50,137 nucleotides of DNA from CBIFVZ01 sp966185765 (lineage in GTDB: Bacteria > Pseudomonadota > Gammaproteobacteria > Enterobacterales > Enterobacteriaceae). The notes under the pieces were generated by a model. That model made no database searches. It saw only the letters and a program-made list of their open reading frames with translations, and was not told the DNA's origin. Position 1 is the stretch's first letter, and every line of letters begins with the position of its first letter. Of this stretch, positions 16,750-25,124 are shown piece by piece. The DNA lies in the NCBI GenBank assembly GCA_966185765.1, contig CBIFVZ010000016.1:1-50137 (forward strand), given 5' to 3'. Position numbers and translations under genes: made by a program.

Positions 16750-17859
16750 TCAGCCGTGCGCGGGCATGAGGGTTACACGTAAATCCGGCCCCACGCGACG
16801 CACATCACTGAAGGTGAATTCAGGCGCCCCGGCCAGATGCTCCAGCCCCGGCAGCTGGCACAGCCCACGGGCATCGCTGCCTAAAAGCTTCGGCGCAATA
16901 TACACAATCAGTTCATCCACCAGTCCTGCCTGCAACAGCGCGCCCGCAAGACTCGCGCCTGCCTCAACCCAGACTGAGTTAATCTGGCGCTTACCCAATA
17001 CCATCATCAGCGCCACCAGATCCAGATGACCGTTATGCTCAGGCAGCAGCAACTGTTCCACGTCCTGCGGCCAGTTTTCGCTACCCTTACGCGTGCGGGC
17101 AAGCCAGGTCTGCCCCGGCTCAGAGAGTAATCGATGTGCTGGCGTCACACGGTTTTGGCTGTCGATAACCACGCGCACGGGCGGTCGCAGCGACGACTGC
17201 GGATACAGCGCTCGGGTACCCTCATCAAGCTCAGCCCAGCGCACTGTTAACGACGGATTGTCTGCCAGCACCGTGGCACTGCTGGAAAGAATAGCGGCAC
17301 TCTGGGCACGTAAACGTTGTACGTCACGTCGGGCCTCAGGCGAGGTTATCCACTGGCTTTCGCAGCTGGCCATCGCAGTACGTCCATCAAGCGAAGCCCC
17401 CATCTTAAGCTGAATCCACGGAAAACCGGTGCGCATACGCTTGAGAAAACCCCGGTTAAGCGCCTCGGCTTCGTTCATCATCAGCCCGTGGCTGACATCA
17501 ATACCGGCTTCGCGCAGACGGTTCAGGCCACGCCCGGCAACCTGCGGGTTGGGGTCCTGCATAGCGGCCACCACCCGGGAAACACCGGCGGCAATCAGCG
17601 CCTCGCAGCACGGCGGTGTACGTCCATGATGGCTACACGGCTCAAGCGTAACGTAAGCGGTCGCCCCTCGGGCTTTATCGCCTGCCATGCGCAACGCATG
17701 TACTTCGGCATGCGGCTCACCCGCACGGTAGTGAAAACCCTCGCCGACAATCTCGCCGTCGCGCACGATAACGCAGCCAACGTCAGGATTGGGTGGCGTG
17801 GTAAAACGCCCTCGGCGCGCAAGCATGAGCGCACGCGCCATGTAGAGTTCATCACGCAT
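16750..17859 (-). CDS. ribD: Riboflavin biosynthesis deaminase/reductase RibD
   Basis: This bifunctional enzyme deaminates the pyrimidine intermediate of riboflavin synthesis and then reduces its ribosyl side chain. It has 369 residues (367 in E. coli). The N-terminal cytidine-deaminase-like domain carries the zinc ligands His50 (PHAEVHAL) and Cys75 and Cys84 (EPCSHHGRTPPC). The C-terminal DHFR-like reductase spans from about residue 147, with KMGASLDGRTAMASCESQWIT and the late WVEAGASLAGALLQAGLVDEL. It begins five bases after nrdR, as in E. coli. Confidence 0.96.
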   Translation of the reverse strand: MRDELYMARALMLARRGRFTTPPNPDVGCVIVRDGEIVGEGFHYRAGEPHAEVHALRMAGDKARGATAYVTLEPCSHHGRTPPCCEALIAAGVSRVVAAMQDPNPQVAGRGLNRLREAGIDVSHGLMMNEAEALNRGFLKRMRTGFPWIQLKMGASLDGRTAMASCESQWITSPEARRDVQRLRAQSAAILSSSATVLADNPSLTVRWAELDEGTRALYPQSSLRPPVRVVIDSQNRVTPAHRLLSEPGQTWLARTRKGSENWPQDVEQLLLPEHNGHLDLVALMMVLGKRQINSVWVEAGASLAGALLQAGLVDELIVYIAPKLLGSDARGLCQLPGLEHLAGAPEFTFSDVRRVGPDLRVTLMPAHG

Positions 17860-17864
17860 GAGTG

Positions 17865-18314
17865 TTAGTCCTGTAAGCGGGCAATTTCTTCGCCGAATTC
17901 ACGGATGTCTTCGAAGCTGCGATAGACGGAAGCAAAGCGGATATAGGCGACTTTATCGAGCTTTTTTAATTGCTCCATGACCAGATTACCAATTTGCTTG
18001 CTGGGGACTTCTCGCTCACCGGTCGCACGCAGCTGCGACTTAATATGATTGAGCGCCATTTCCACATCGTCGGCGCTGACCGGGCGCTTCTCTAATGCCC
18101 TGAGCATGCCACTGCGCAGCTTGTCTTCATTAAACGGCTCGCGTACATCGTTACTCTTTATCACGCGCGGCATAACCAGTTCGGCCACTTCAAAGGTGGT
18201 AAAGCGCTCATGGCACACCAGACACTGGCGGCGGCGGCGTACCGATGAACCTTCACCAACCAGGCGGGAGTCGATGACTTTGGTGTCAACAGCCTGACAA
18301 AATGGGCAATGCAT
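17865..18314 (-). CDS. nrdR: Transcriptional repressor NrdR
   Basis: NrdR is an ATP/dATP-sensing repressor of ribonucleotide reductase genes. It has 149 residues, the standard size. An N-terminal zinc ribbon has CPFC and CLVC pairs (residues 3-34), followed by RRRRQC. An ATP-cone domain follows from about residue 49 (PRVIKSNDVREPFNEDKLRSG). It is the first gene of the nrdR-ribD-ribE-nusB-thiL-pgpA run. Confidence 0.97.
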   Translation of the reverse strand: MHCPFCQAVDTKVIDSRLVGEGSSVRRRRQCLVCHERFTTFEVAELVMPRVIKSNDVREPFNEDKLRSGMLRALEKRPVSADDVEMALNHIKSQLRATGEREVPSKQIGNLVMEQLKKLDKVAYIRFASVYRSFEDIREFGEEIARLQD

Positions 18315-18465
18315 AACGCCACCTGCAATAAAAATAAATGATAGCTAGTTTACCCTGAACTGGCAGGACTACAAAACGCCGCACGCTTTGAGAGTAAGAC
18401 GCTAGGTTTTCTGATATTTTGCCCCTATTCTTAGTTAACTCACTGAACCACGGGATGCTTTTATT

Positions 18466-19044
18466 ATGACAAAACCAGGCCTGAAGCTGCTTCTGGCAGG
18501 AAGTCTGCTGACTCTCGCAACCACTGGCGCACAGGCGACCGAGGTAAGTCAGGTCACACGCCAGGTCAGCGCACTCAACCAGCAAATGGATCAACTTAAT
18601 CAGCAGACCATTAAGCTCAAGCAGCAAAATGCGCTGAACGCTAAATCCAACAGTGGCGTGTACCTGCTACCCGGTTCAAAAACGCCTGCCCAGTTGAAAA
18701 GCCAGCTAGGTATGTTGCAGCTGTCGCTGACTAACATCACCGCTGATGCCAACGGCACTCGCGCAACGCTCAACATCCGTGGCGACAGTAGCGGCCCCCT
18801 GCCCGCTTTCACCGCCCAGGTTGTCTGGGGGCAGATTCTTGGTACTACTGACAACTATGAAGAGGTTAATCCGCTGACGCTGCCGGTCAGTGCGCCAGAG
18901 AGCCTGCTGGTACCCAGTGATGTCGCCATTGCGCTGGAAATGCCCGGCATTCAGCCAAACCAGCTGGGCTTTATCCGTATTCATGACATCCAGCCGTCGG
19001 ACCCCAACTGGCGTCCGGGACCGCGCTCGCCCTTTAGTCAGTAA
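18466..19044 (+). CDS. yajI: DUF3251 (YajI-type) periplasmic protein without a lipobox
   Basis: This 192-residue exported protein of unknown function lies in the place of E. coli yajI, between nrdR and tsx. It has an N-terminal signal peptide (LKLLLAGSLLTLATTGAQA, likely cut after AQA). A Gln-rich coiled-coil segment follows at about residues 27-58, then a beta-rich domain (QLGMLQLSLTNITADANGTRATLNIRG). The E. coli gene is annotated as a lipoprotein. Here no Cys occurs anywhere, so it should be soluble or otherwise attached. The symbol rests on position and domain, so it is less certain than the others. Confidence 0.72.
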   Translation: MTKPGLKLLLAGSLLTLATTGAQATEVSQVTRQVSALNQQMDQLNQQTIKLKQQNALNAKSNSGVYLLPGSKTPAQLKSQLGMLQLSLTNITADANGTRATLNIRGDSSGPLPAFTAQVVWGQILGTTDNYEEVNPLTLPVSAPESLLVPSDVAIALEMPGIQPNQLGFIRIHDIQPSDPNWRPGPRSPFSQ

Positions 19045-19096
19045 CTCCCTGTGCTCAGAGACACTGCGCACACCTCGCCTTTCTGATGCCGCCTTT

Positions 19097-19128
19097 CCTT
19101 CGCACCTACGGGTGCGAAGGCTTATGTT
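19097..19128 (+). terminator. Intrinsic terminator of the DUF3251 gene
   Basis: A perfect 10-bp stem CCTTCGCACC / GGTGCGAAGG with loop TACG, then CTTATGTTT. It lies about 52 bases after the stop. Confidence 0.8.
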
Positions 19129-19218
19129 TGCGTTGCAATACCTGGCAAACAACGCTTACACGTAGACAAACCTGAGAAAATCGGTAGAATCTCGGCGTTT
19201 TATTATTCACAAACGTGA

Positions 19219-19234
19219 ACGCAATCGATTACGT
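19219..19234. promoter_or_regulatory. Candidate LacI-family (PurR/CytR-type) operator upstream of tsx
   Basis: ACGCAATCGATTACGT is a near-palindrome that matches 13 of 16 positions of the PurR consensus ACGCAAACGTTTGCGT. tsx in E. coli is under CytR, CRP and DeoR, and has been listed in the PurR regulon. An inverted repeat TTCAC-AAAC-GTGAA lies just before it. A TGTGA half-site with a poor partner lies at about 19250. The site is about 150 bases upstream of the tsx start. Confidence 0.45.
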
Positions 19235-19381
19235 ATGTAATGATATTGTGAATAAGAACATATTTTTGTGAGCGTGGATTTTTATAATAGTCGCGTCGGA
19301 GTTAAGCCTCACGGCAGCAACATAAAAAAACAGGATCCCTGACTCAGTTTTAACCAGATGTATTAATAAAATAGTGGCGAA

Positions 19382-20242
19382 ATGATGAAAAAATTGATGT
19401 TAGCAGCGGGTGCGGCTATCGCACTGACCAGCTCTTTTAACGTGACTGCTGCCAGCGGCAATAGCGAATATGTCTCCGACTGGTGGCACCAGAGCGTCAA
19501 CGTGGTGGGAAGCTATCACACACGTTTTGGGCCGCAGCTGCGTAACGACACCTACCTGGAATACGAAGCGTTCGCGAAAAAAGACTGGTTTGATTTCTAC
19601 GGTTACGTTGATGCGCCGCGCTTCTTCGGCGGCGACGGCAATTCACGCGGCATCTGGAACCACGGTTCACCGCTGTTTATGGAAATTGAGCCGCGCTTCT
19701 CCATCGATAAACTGACCGGCACCAACCTGAGCTTTGGTCCGTTCAAAGAGTGGTATTTCGCCAACAACTACATCTATGACATGGGTCGTAACAGCGCCAA
19801 CCGTCAGAGCACCTGGTACATGGGTCTGGGCACCGATATCGAAACCGGCCTGCCGATGAGCCTGTCGCTGAACGTATACGCAAAATACCAGTGGGAAAAC
19901 TACGGTGCGGCCAACGAAAACAGCTGGGACGGCTACCGCTTCAAAGTGAAATACTTTGTGCCGCTGACCGACCTGTGGGGCGGCAAGCTGAGCTACATTG
20001 GCTTCACTAACTTTGACTGGGACTCCGATCTTGGCTCCCAGCCAAACCGTTCAAGCAACTCCATTGCATCCAGCCACATTCTGGCACTGAACTACGATCA
20101 CTGGCACTACTCCATTGTTGGCCGTTACTTCCACAACGGCGGTCAGTGGAAAAACAATTCCACCCTGAACTTCGGCGAAGGCGACTTTGGCGTGAAGGCT
20201 AACGGCTGGGGTTACTACCTGGTGGCTGGCTACAACTTCTGA
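19382..20242 (+). CDS. tsx: Nucleoside-specific outer-membrane channel Tsx
   Basis: Tsx is a 12-strand outer-membrane beta-barrel that admits nucleosides and deoxynucleosides and acts as a phage T6 and colicin K receptor in E. coli. It has 286 residues from the first ATG, or 285 from the next. The signal peptide is KKLMLAAGAAIALTSSFNVTAA. The mature part begins with YVSDWWHQSVNVVGSYHTRFGPQ and ends in the C-terminal Phe (YYLVAGYNF) typical of barrel proteins. Compared with E. coli, the loop between DLG and NSIASSH is about eight residues shorter and unlike in sequence. The gene stands alone with terminators on both sides. Confidence 0.96.
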   Translation: MMKKLMLAAGAAIALTSSFNVTAASGNSEYVSDWWHQSVNVVGSYHTRFGPQLRNDTYLEYEAFAKKDWFDFYGYVDAPRFFGGDGNSRGIWNHGSPLFMEIEPRFSIDKLTGTNLSFGPFKEWYFANNYIYDMGRNSANRQSTWYMGLGTDIETGLPMSLSLNVYAKYQWENYGAANENSWDGYRFKVKYFVPLTDLWGGKLSYIGFTNFDWDSDLGSQPNRSSNSIASSHILALNYDHWHYSIVGRYFHNGGQWKNNSTLNFGEGDFGVKANGWGYYLVAGYNF

Positions 20243-20278
20243 TTTATCTGACGAGCAGCCTCGCTGCCATTCAGATGT

Positions 20279-20307
20279 AAAAACCGCGGCTTTATGCCGC
20301 GGTTTTT
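20279..20307 (+). terminator. Intrinsic terminator of tsx
   Basis: A 12-bp stem AAAAACCGCGGC / GCCGCGGTTTTT with loop TTTAT, followed by ATTTTA. It starts 37 bases after the tsx stop. Confidence 0.9.
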
Positions 20308-20556
20308 ATTTTAAGGGTGGTGATATTTTGATTGCCGCGTTTTTACGCATGTTGCGCATGCACTTCAGTGGACTGTAGCGCTATTAGCCCCGCGTTGCGC
20401 TTCGCTCTCCTTTAATACCTTATTCCCACCTGAACCGCAGGTCAGAACCTGAACACTGAATACCGAGGCCAGAAGCGTTGCGCCCTTACAGCAGGATGCT
20501 GTTACCTGACGAAGAAAACAGCGTCCAGGCCCGCCAGCTCGTCTCAACCGCAGCCA
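20308..20556. other. Gene-free stretch between tsx and secF
   Basis: E. coli carries the HNH nuclease gene yajD at this place. Here no HNH motif or other credible frame is visible on either strand. The only open frame, about 60 codons on the minus strand, is Cys/Gly-rich without recognisable features. Confidence 0.6.
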
Positions 20557-20586
20557 TAAAAAAGCCGCAGCCTGAGCTGCGGTTTT
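20557..20586 (-). terminator. Intrinsic terminator of the secDF transcript
   Basis: Stem CCGCAGC / GCTGCGG with loop CTGA. On the minus strand it is followed by TTTTTTT. It lies 23 bases after the secF stop. Confidence 0.88.
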
Positions 20587-20608
20587 AACAAGTCAAAGCC
20601 GTTCGCCG

Positions 20609-21580
20609 TTACGGCAGAATAGACGGTTGATCCGCCCCTTCTTTTTCCACTTTCTGCTGCTGAATGTGTTCACGCTTCATGCCCATCTTCAGCGCCAGTG
20701 CAGACGCCACGTAGATAGATGAAACAGTACCGATAGACACACCGATAAGCATGGCAAGTGAGAAGCCTTCCAGCATCGCGCCACCGAAAATATAGAGCAT
20801 CAGTACCACCACAAGCGTGGTGCCTGATGTCATCAACGTACGGCTCAGCGTCTGGGTCAGGGACACGTTAAAGATTTCATAAGAGGTTCCGCGACGGATT
20901 TTGCGGAAGTTCTCACGAATACGGTCCGATACCACGATGCTGTCGTTAAGCGAGTAGCCGATAACCGACATCAGCGAGGCGATGATGGTCAGGTCAATCT
21001 CGATATGGAACAGCGAGAGCACGCCCATTGTAATGACCACGTCGTGCGCAAGCGCGATAACCGCACCAAGCGCCAGACGCCATTCAAAGCGAAAGCCCAC
21101 GTAGATAAGGATAGAGATAAGCGCCACCAGCAGCGCCATGCTGCCCGCCTGCGCCAGATCCGCCCCCACGCTTGGGCCAACAAACTCAATACGCTTAACC
21201 GTCGCATTCTGGCTGGTCGCCTCGTTAATCACGCTCACGACCTTGCTACCCAGCACCTGACCGCCTGACTCACCTTCCGCCGGTGGCATACGCACCATGA
21301 CGTCGCGGCTACTGCCAAAATTTTGCAACTGCGGGTCAGCAAAGCCAGCCTTCTCCAGCGCGCTGCGCATAACGTCCATTTCTGCCGGTTTTTCGAGGTT
21401 GATTTCAATGACGGTACCGCCCGTGAAATCCAGCCCCCAGTTGAAGCCGCGCACGCCGATGATAATCACCGACGCCAGCAGCAACAGCCCGGAAATGGTA
21501 AACGCCACGTTGTCCCAGCGCATAAAGTCATACACTTTACGGCCGTGATTGAGTTGTTCAACGGTATATTCCTGTGCCAC
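20609..21580 (-). CDS. secF: Protein translocase subunit SecF
   Basis: SecF, with SecD and YajC, uses the proton gradient to help SecYEG release exported proteins on the periplasmic side. It has 323 residues, as in E. coli. There are six membrane helices with a periplasmic domain after the first (WGLDFTGGTVIEI). The RND-type core motif is VIGYSLNDSIVVSDRIREN and the late segment is TLSRTLMTSGTTLVVVL. It starts 10 bases after secD. Confidence 0.97.
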   Translation of the reverse strand: MAQEYTVEQLNHGRKVYDFMRWDNVAFTISGLLLLASVIIIGVRGFNWGLDFTGGTVIEINLEKPAEMDVMRSALEKAGFADPQLQNFGSSRDVMVRMPPAEGESGGQVLGSKVVSVINEATSQNATVKRIEFVGPSVGADLAQAGSMALLVALISILIYVGFRFEWRLALGAVIALAHDVVITMGVLSLFHIEIDLTIIASLMSVIGYSLNDSIVVSDRIRENFRKIRRGTSYEIFNVSLTQTLSRTLMTSGTTLVVVLMLYIFGGAMLEGFSLAMLIGVSIGTVSSIYVASALALKMGMKREHIQQQKVEKEGADQPSILP

Positions 21581-21590
21581 AACTCACTCC

Positions 21591-23438
21591 TCAGATAGAC
21601 AGCTTGTTAACACGCTTGCCACCGTACAACAGGTTGACGATAGCGCGTGTGCCGACGATAGCAGTAAACATCGAGGTCGCCACACCGATTGCGGTGGTGA
21701 TGGCAAAGCCCTTAATGGAACCGGTACCGACAGCGTAAAGGATGACAGCGGTGATAAGCGTTGTCAGGTTGGCGTCAATGATGGAACTGAACGCACCCTT
21801 ATAGCCTTCATGGATGGCCTGCTGCACCGAACGCCCGTTTTTAAGTTCTTCCTTAATACGTTCGTTTATCAGTACGTTTGCATCCACCGCCACTGCAAGG
21901 GTAAGCACGATACCGGCAATACCCGGCATAGTCAGCGTAGCCCCTGGCAAAAGGGACATGACACCCACAATCAGCACCAGATTCGCAATCAGCGCTGTGG
22001 TCGCGATAAGGCCAAACTTCTTATACACAAACACCATGAACAGGATGGACGCCACAAGGCCCCACAGGCACGCTTCCAGACCCTGCTTGATATTCTGCAT
22101 ACCCAGCGTCGGCCCAATCGTGCGCTCTTCAACAATCTGAATCGGCGCAATCAGCGCACCCGCACGCAGCAGCAGCGACAGCTGACGTGCTTCGTTAGGG
22201 TTGTTGATACCTGTGATACGAAAGCTGTTCCCCAGACGCGACTGAATATTCGCCACGTTGATAACTTCTTCCTGCTTCACCAGAATCGCACGGCCATTAG
22301 CGTCTTTTCTGCCGCTGTCTTTGTACTCCACAAACAGGGTTGCCATCGGCTTGCCGATATTGTCCTTGGTGAAGTTAGACATGATGTTACCACCTGCGCT
22401 GTCGAGCGAGATGTTAACCTGCGGTTGGTTGTATTCGTCAGTGCTTGAGGTCGAGTCGGTGATGTGGTCACCGGTCAGGATAATGCGTTTGAACAGCACA
22501 ACCGGCTGGCCTTCACGCATTGATTTGACCTCGGAATCACCCGGTACACGGCCAGATGCGGCAGCTGACTGGTCAACGTTGGTATTCACCAGACGGAATT
22601 CCAGCGTAGCCGTGGCACCCAGAATTTCTTTAGCACGTGCGGTGTCCTGGATACCCGGCAGTTCAACCACAATACGGTCAGAACCCTGGCGCTGAACCAA
22701 CGGTTCGGCAACGCCAAGCTGGTTTACACGGTTACGCAGGATGTTGATGTTCTGCTGTACCGCGTATTCACGTGATTCACGCAAGCGGTCATCAGACATG
22801 ACAGCACGCAGCGCATTGCTGCCCTGGCTGCTGATAACAAGGTCACGGTGGCGCGGCTGGAGCCAGGAAATGGCGGCGTCGCGGCTCGCTGCATCACGGA
22901 AAACCACGTCCACACCATAGTTATTGGCTTTGCGCACGTTGCTCCAGGCGATGCCCTTCTCGCGCAGGTCACTGCGCAGGCTATCCATGTTTTGTTCCTG
23001 GAGTTTGCCCAGTGCAGTTTCCATATCTACTTCCATCAGGAAGTGTACGCCGCCGCGCAGGTCGAGGCCGAGCTTCATCGGCTCTGCAGAGACCATTCTT
23101 AACCAGCGAGGAGTAGCAGGCGCAAGATTAAGCGCTACCACGAACTGGTCGCCAAGCTGGCTTACCAGCGCTTCACGCGCGCGCAGCTGAACGTCAGTGG
23201 AATCAAAGCGTGCAAGGATAGCACCCTCTTCCAGTGCCACAGATTTAGCGGTGATATTTTCTTGTTTTAAGGTGTTCTGAACCTGGATCAGCGTCTGCTC
23301 ACTGGCGGCGGCTCCGCGCGCGCCAGTGATTTGAACAGCCGGATCCTCACCATACAGGTTGGGAAGCGCATACAGCAGGCCGACAGCCAGCACGGCTATC
23401 AGCATGATGTACTTCCACAAAGGATAACGGTTTAACAC
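21591..23438 (-). CDS. secD: Protein translocase subunit SecD
   Basis: This is the large partner of SecF in the inner membrane, an RND-superfamily protein. It has 615 residues, as in E. coli. One N-terminal membrane helix is followed by a large periplasmic domain with DLRGGVHFLMEVD. The P1 region extends to about residue 445. Five further helices follow, including GIVLTLAVAVDANVLINERIKEE, the functional Asp-containing motif. It follows yajC by 27 bases. Confidence 0.97.
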   Translation of the reverse strand: MLNRYPLWKYIMLIAVLAVGLLYALPNLYGEDPAVQITGARGAAASEQTLIQVQNTLKQENITAKSVALEEGAILARFDSTDVQLRAREALVSQLGDQFVVALNLAPATPRWLRMVSAEPMKLGLDLRGGVHFLMEVDMETALGKLQEQNMDSLRSDLREKGIAWSNVRKANNYGVDVVFRDAASRDAAISWLQPRHRDLVISSQGSNALRAVMSDDRLRESREYAVQQNINILRNRVNQLGVAEPLVQRQGSDRIVVELPGIQDTARAKEILGATATLEFRLVNTNVDQSAAASGRVPGDSEVKSMREGQPVVLFKRIILTGDHITDSTSSTDEYNQPQVNISLDSAGGNIMSNFTKDNIGKPMATLFVEYKDSGRKDANGRAILVKQEEVINVANIQSRLGNSFRITGINNPNEARQLSLLLRAGALIAPIQIVEERTIGPTLGMQNIKQGLEACLWGLVASILFMVFVYKKFGLIATTALIANLVLIVGVMSLLPGATLTMPGIAGIVLTLAVAVDANVLINERIKEELKNGRSVQQAIHEGYKGAFSSIIDANLTTLITAVILYAVGTGSIKGFAITTAIGVATSMFTAIVGTRAIVNLLYGGKRVNKLSI

Positions 23439-23465
23439 GGCAGTTCCCTTAGGGAAAACGGAAAA

Positions 23466-23798
23466 TTACAGCGCCTTCATAGTGCCTTTCGGCAGGACGG
23501 CTGCGACAAAATCACGCTTGATAACCACTTCCGTGGTGTCATTGAGGGCAATAGCAATATAGCCACTTTCCGCAACTTTGGTCACGCGCCCCACCAGGCC
23601 ACCATTGGTCAGCACTTCGTCACCTTTGGAGATAGAATCCATCAGTTTCTTATGCTCTTTGGTGCGCTTTTGCTGCGGACGCAGAATCATGAAATAGAAA
23701 ATCAGGCCGAAGACAACCAGCATCAGAATCAATGACATCGGGCTGCCCTGGGCCGGTGCACCGGTCGCGGCAACCGCATCAGAAATGAAAAAGCTCAT
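23466..23798 (-). CDS. yajC: Sec translocon accessory subunit YajC
   Basis: This small single-span inner-membrane protein binds SecDF. It has 110 residues, as in E. coli. The hydrophobic helix is LILMLVVFGLIFYFMILRP, followed by the basic QQKRTKEHKK and a cytosolic domain with SKGDEVLTNGGLVGRV. It lies between tgt (21-base gap) and secD. Confidence 0.97.
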   Translation of the reverse strand: MSFFISDAVAATGAPAQGSPMSLILMLVVFGLIFYFMILRPQQKRTKEHKKLMDSISKGDEVLTNGGLVGRVTKVAESGYIAIALNDTTEVVIKRDFVAAVLPKGTMKAL

Positions 23799-23819
23799 TA
23801 AAATTCCCTCATTTTTAGT

Positions 23820-24947
23820 TTAATCAATACGTAACGCTGGGACCGGTTTACCCTGACGTGCGTAAAAGTCCTCGACGAAGTGCTCTAATTTACCCTCTTC
23901 AATAGCCTTACGTAAACCAGCCATCAGGCGCTGGTAGTAGCGCAGGTTATGAATTGTGTTGAGCCGCGCGCCCAGAATCTCGTTGCATCTGTCAAGATGA
24001 TGCAAATAAGCGCGCGAATAGTGGCGGCACGTATAGCAATCGCACTCGGCATCCAGAGGCGACGTGTCGCTTTTATGCTTCGCATTACGGATTTTCACCA
24101 CGCCGTCGGTCACAAACAGATGGCCGTTGCGTGCGTTTCGGGTTGGCATGACGCAGTCGAACATATCGATACCACGGCGCACGCCTTCCACCAGATCTTC
24201 CGGTTTGCCCACGCCCATCAGGTAGCGTGGCTTATCGGCTGGAATTTGCGGGCAAACATGTTCAAGAATGCGATGCATGTCTGCCTTTGGCTCGCCGACC
24301 GCCAGACCGCCGACAGCGTAGCCATCAAAGCCAATTTCTACCAGCCCTTTAACCGAAACGTCACGTAAATCTTCGTAAACGCTGCCCTGGATTATCCCAA
24401 ATAGCGCATTCGGGTTTTCCATCTCGTCAAAGCGATCGCGGCTGCGTTTTGCCCAGCGTAGCGACATCTCCATTGAGCGCTTTGCATAATCCCAGTCCGC
24501 CGGGTATGGCGTACATTCATCAAAGATCATCACAATATCGGAACCGAGATCGTACTGGATCTCCATAGATTTTTCCGGGCTAAGGAAAATCGGGTCGCCG
24601 TTGATCGGGTTGCGAAAGTGCACGCCTTGTTCGGTGATTTTGCGAATATCGCCCAGGCTGAAGACCTGAAAGCCGCCGGAGTCAGTAAGGATCGGGCCTT
24701 TCCACTGCATAAAGTCGTGCAGATCGCCATGCAGTTTCATAATTTCCTGGCCAGGGCGCAGCCACAGGTGGAAGGTGTTGCCAAGAATAATTTGTGCCCC
24801 GGTGTCCTGTACTTCTTCCGGGGTCATTCCTTTCACCGTACCGTAGGTGCCAACCGGCATGAACGCCGGGGTTTCCACCGTACCGCGCTCAAACACCAGA
24901 CGACCGCGGCGCGCGCGCCCGTCGGTTGTTTGCAATTCAAATTTCAC
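23820..24947 (-). CDS. tgt: tRNA-guanine transglycosylase
   Basis: Tgt swaps guanine 34 of Asp, Asn, His and Tyr tRNAs for preQ1. It has 375 residues, as in E. coli. The catalytic region includes LTDSGGFQVFSLG and the nucleophile Asp in GIDMFDCVMPTRNARNG. The zinc ligands are CDCYTC plus the His in YSRAYLHHL. The start is GTG, preceded by AGGAGGTAAT; the ATG two bases earlier is followed at once by TGA and cannot be used. It lies 177 bases downstream of queA, a wider gap than in E. coli. Confidence 0.96.
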   Translation of the reverse strand: MKFELQTTDGRARRGRLVFERGTVETPAFMPVGTYGTVKGMTPEEVQDTGAQIILGNTFHLWLRPGQEIMKLHGDLHDFMQWKGPILTDSGGFQVFSLGDIRKITEQGVHFRNPINGDPIFLSPEKSMEIQYDLGSDIVMIFDECTPYPADWDYAKRSMEMSLRWAKRSRDRFDEMENPNALFGIIQGSVYEDLRDVSVKGLVEIGFDGYAVGGLAVGEPKADMHRILEHVCPQIPADKPRYLMGVGKPEDLVEGVRRGIDMFDCVMPTRNARNGHLFVTDGVVKIRNAKHKSDTSPLDAECDCYTCRHYSRAYLHHLDRCNEILGARLNTIHNLRYYQRLMAGLRKAIEEGKLEHFVEDFYARQGKPVPALRID

Positions 24948-25124
24948 ATTACCTCCTGCGTCAGATAAACAGTCTGACGTGTCATACCGGTGCCGCAGGC
25001 GTTGCCCACAGCGCTAAATTGCCCACGCGCCCGTCTGCTGTTTTGACAGGTGCGCCGCTCGCGGGCTGTCTTACAACAGAGAAACCCGCGATCTGAACAG
25101 GTTGAACTGAGCACAGACAGACGC

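Noticed and set aside
20365..20547. 60-codon minus-strand frame as a possible yajD replacement
   Set aside because: No HNH motif, and Gly/Cys-rich composition typical of spurious frames.
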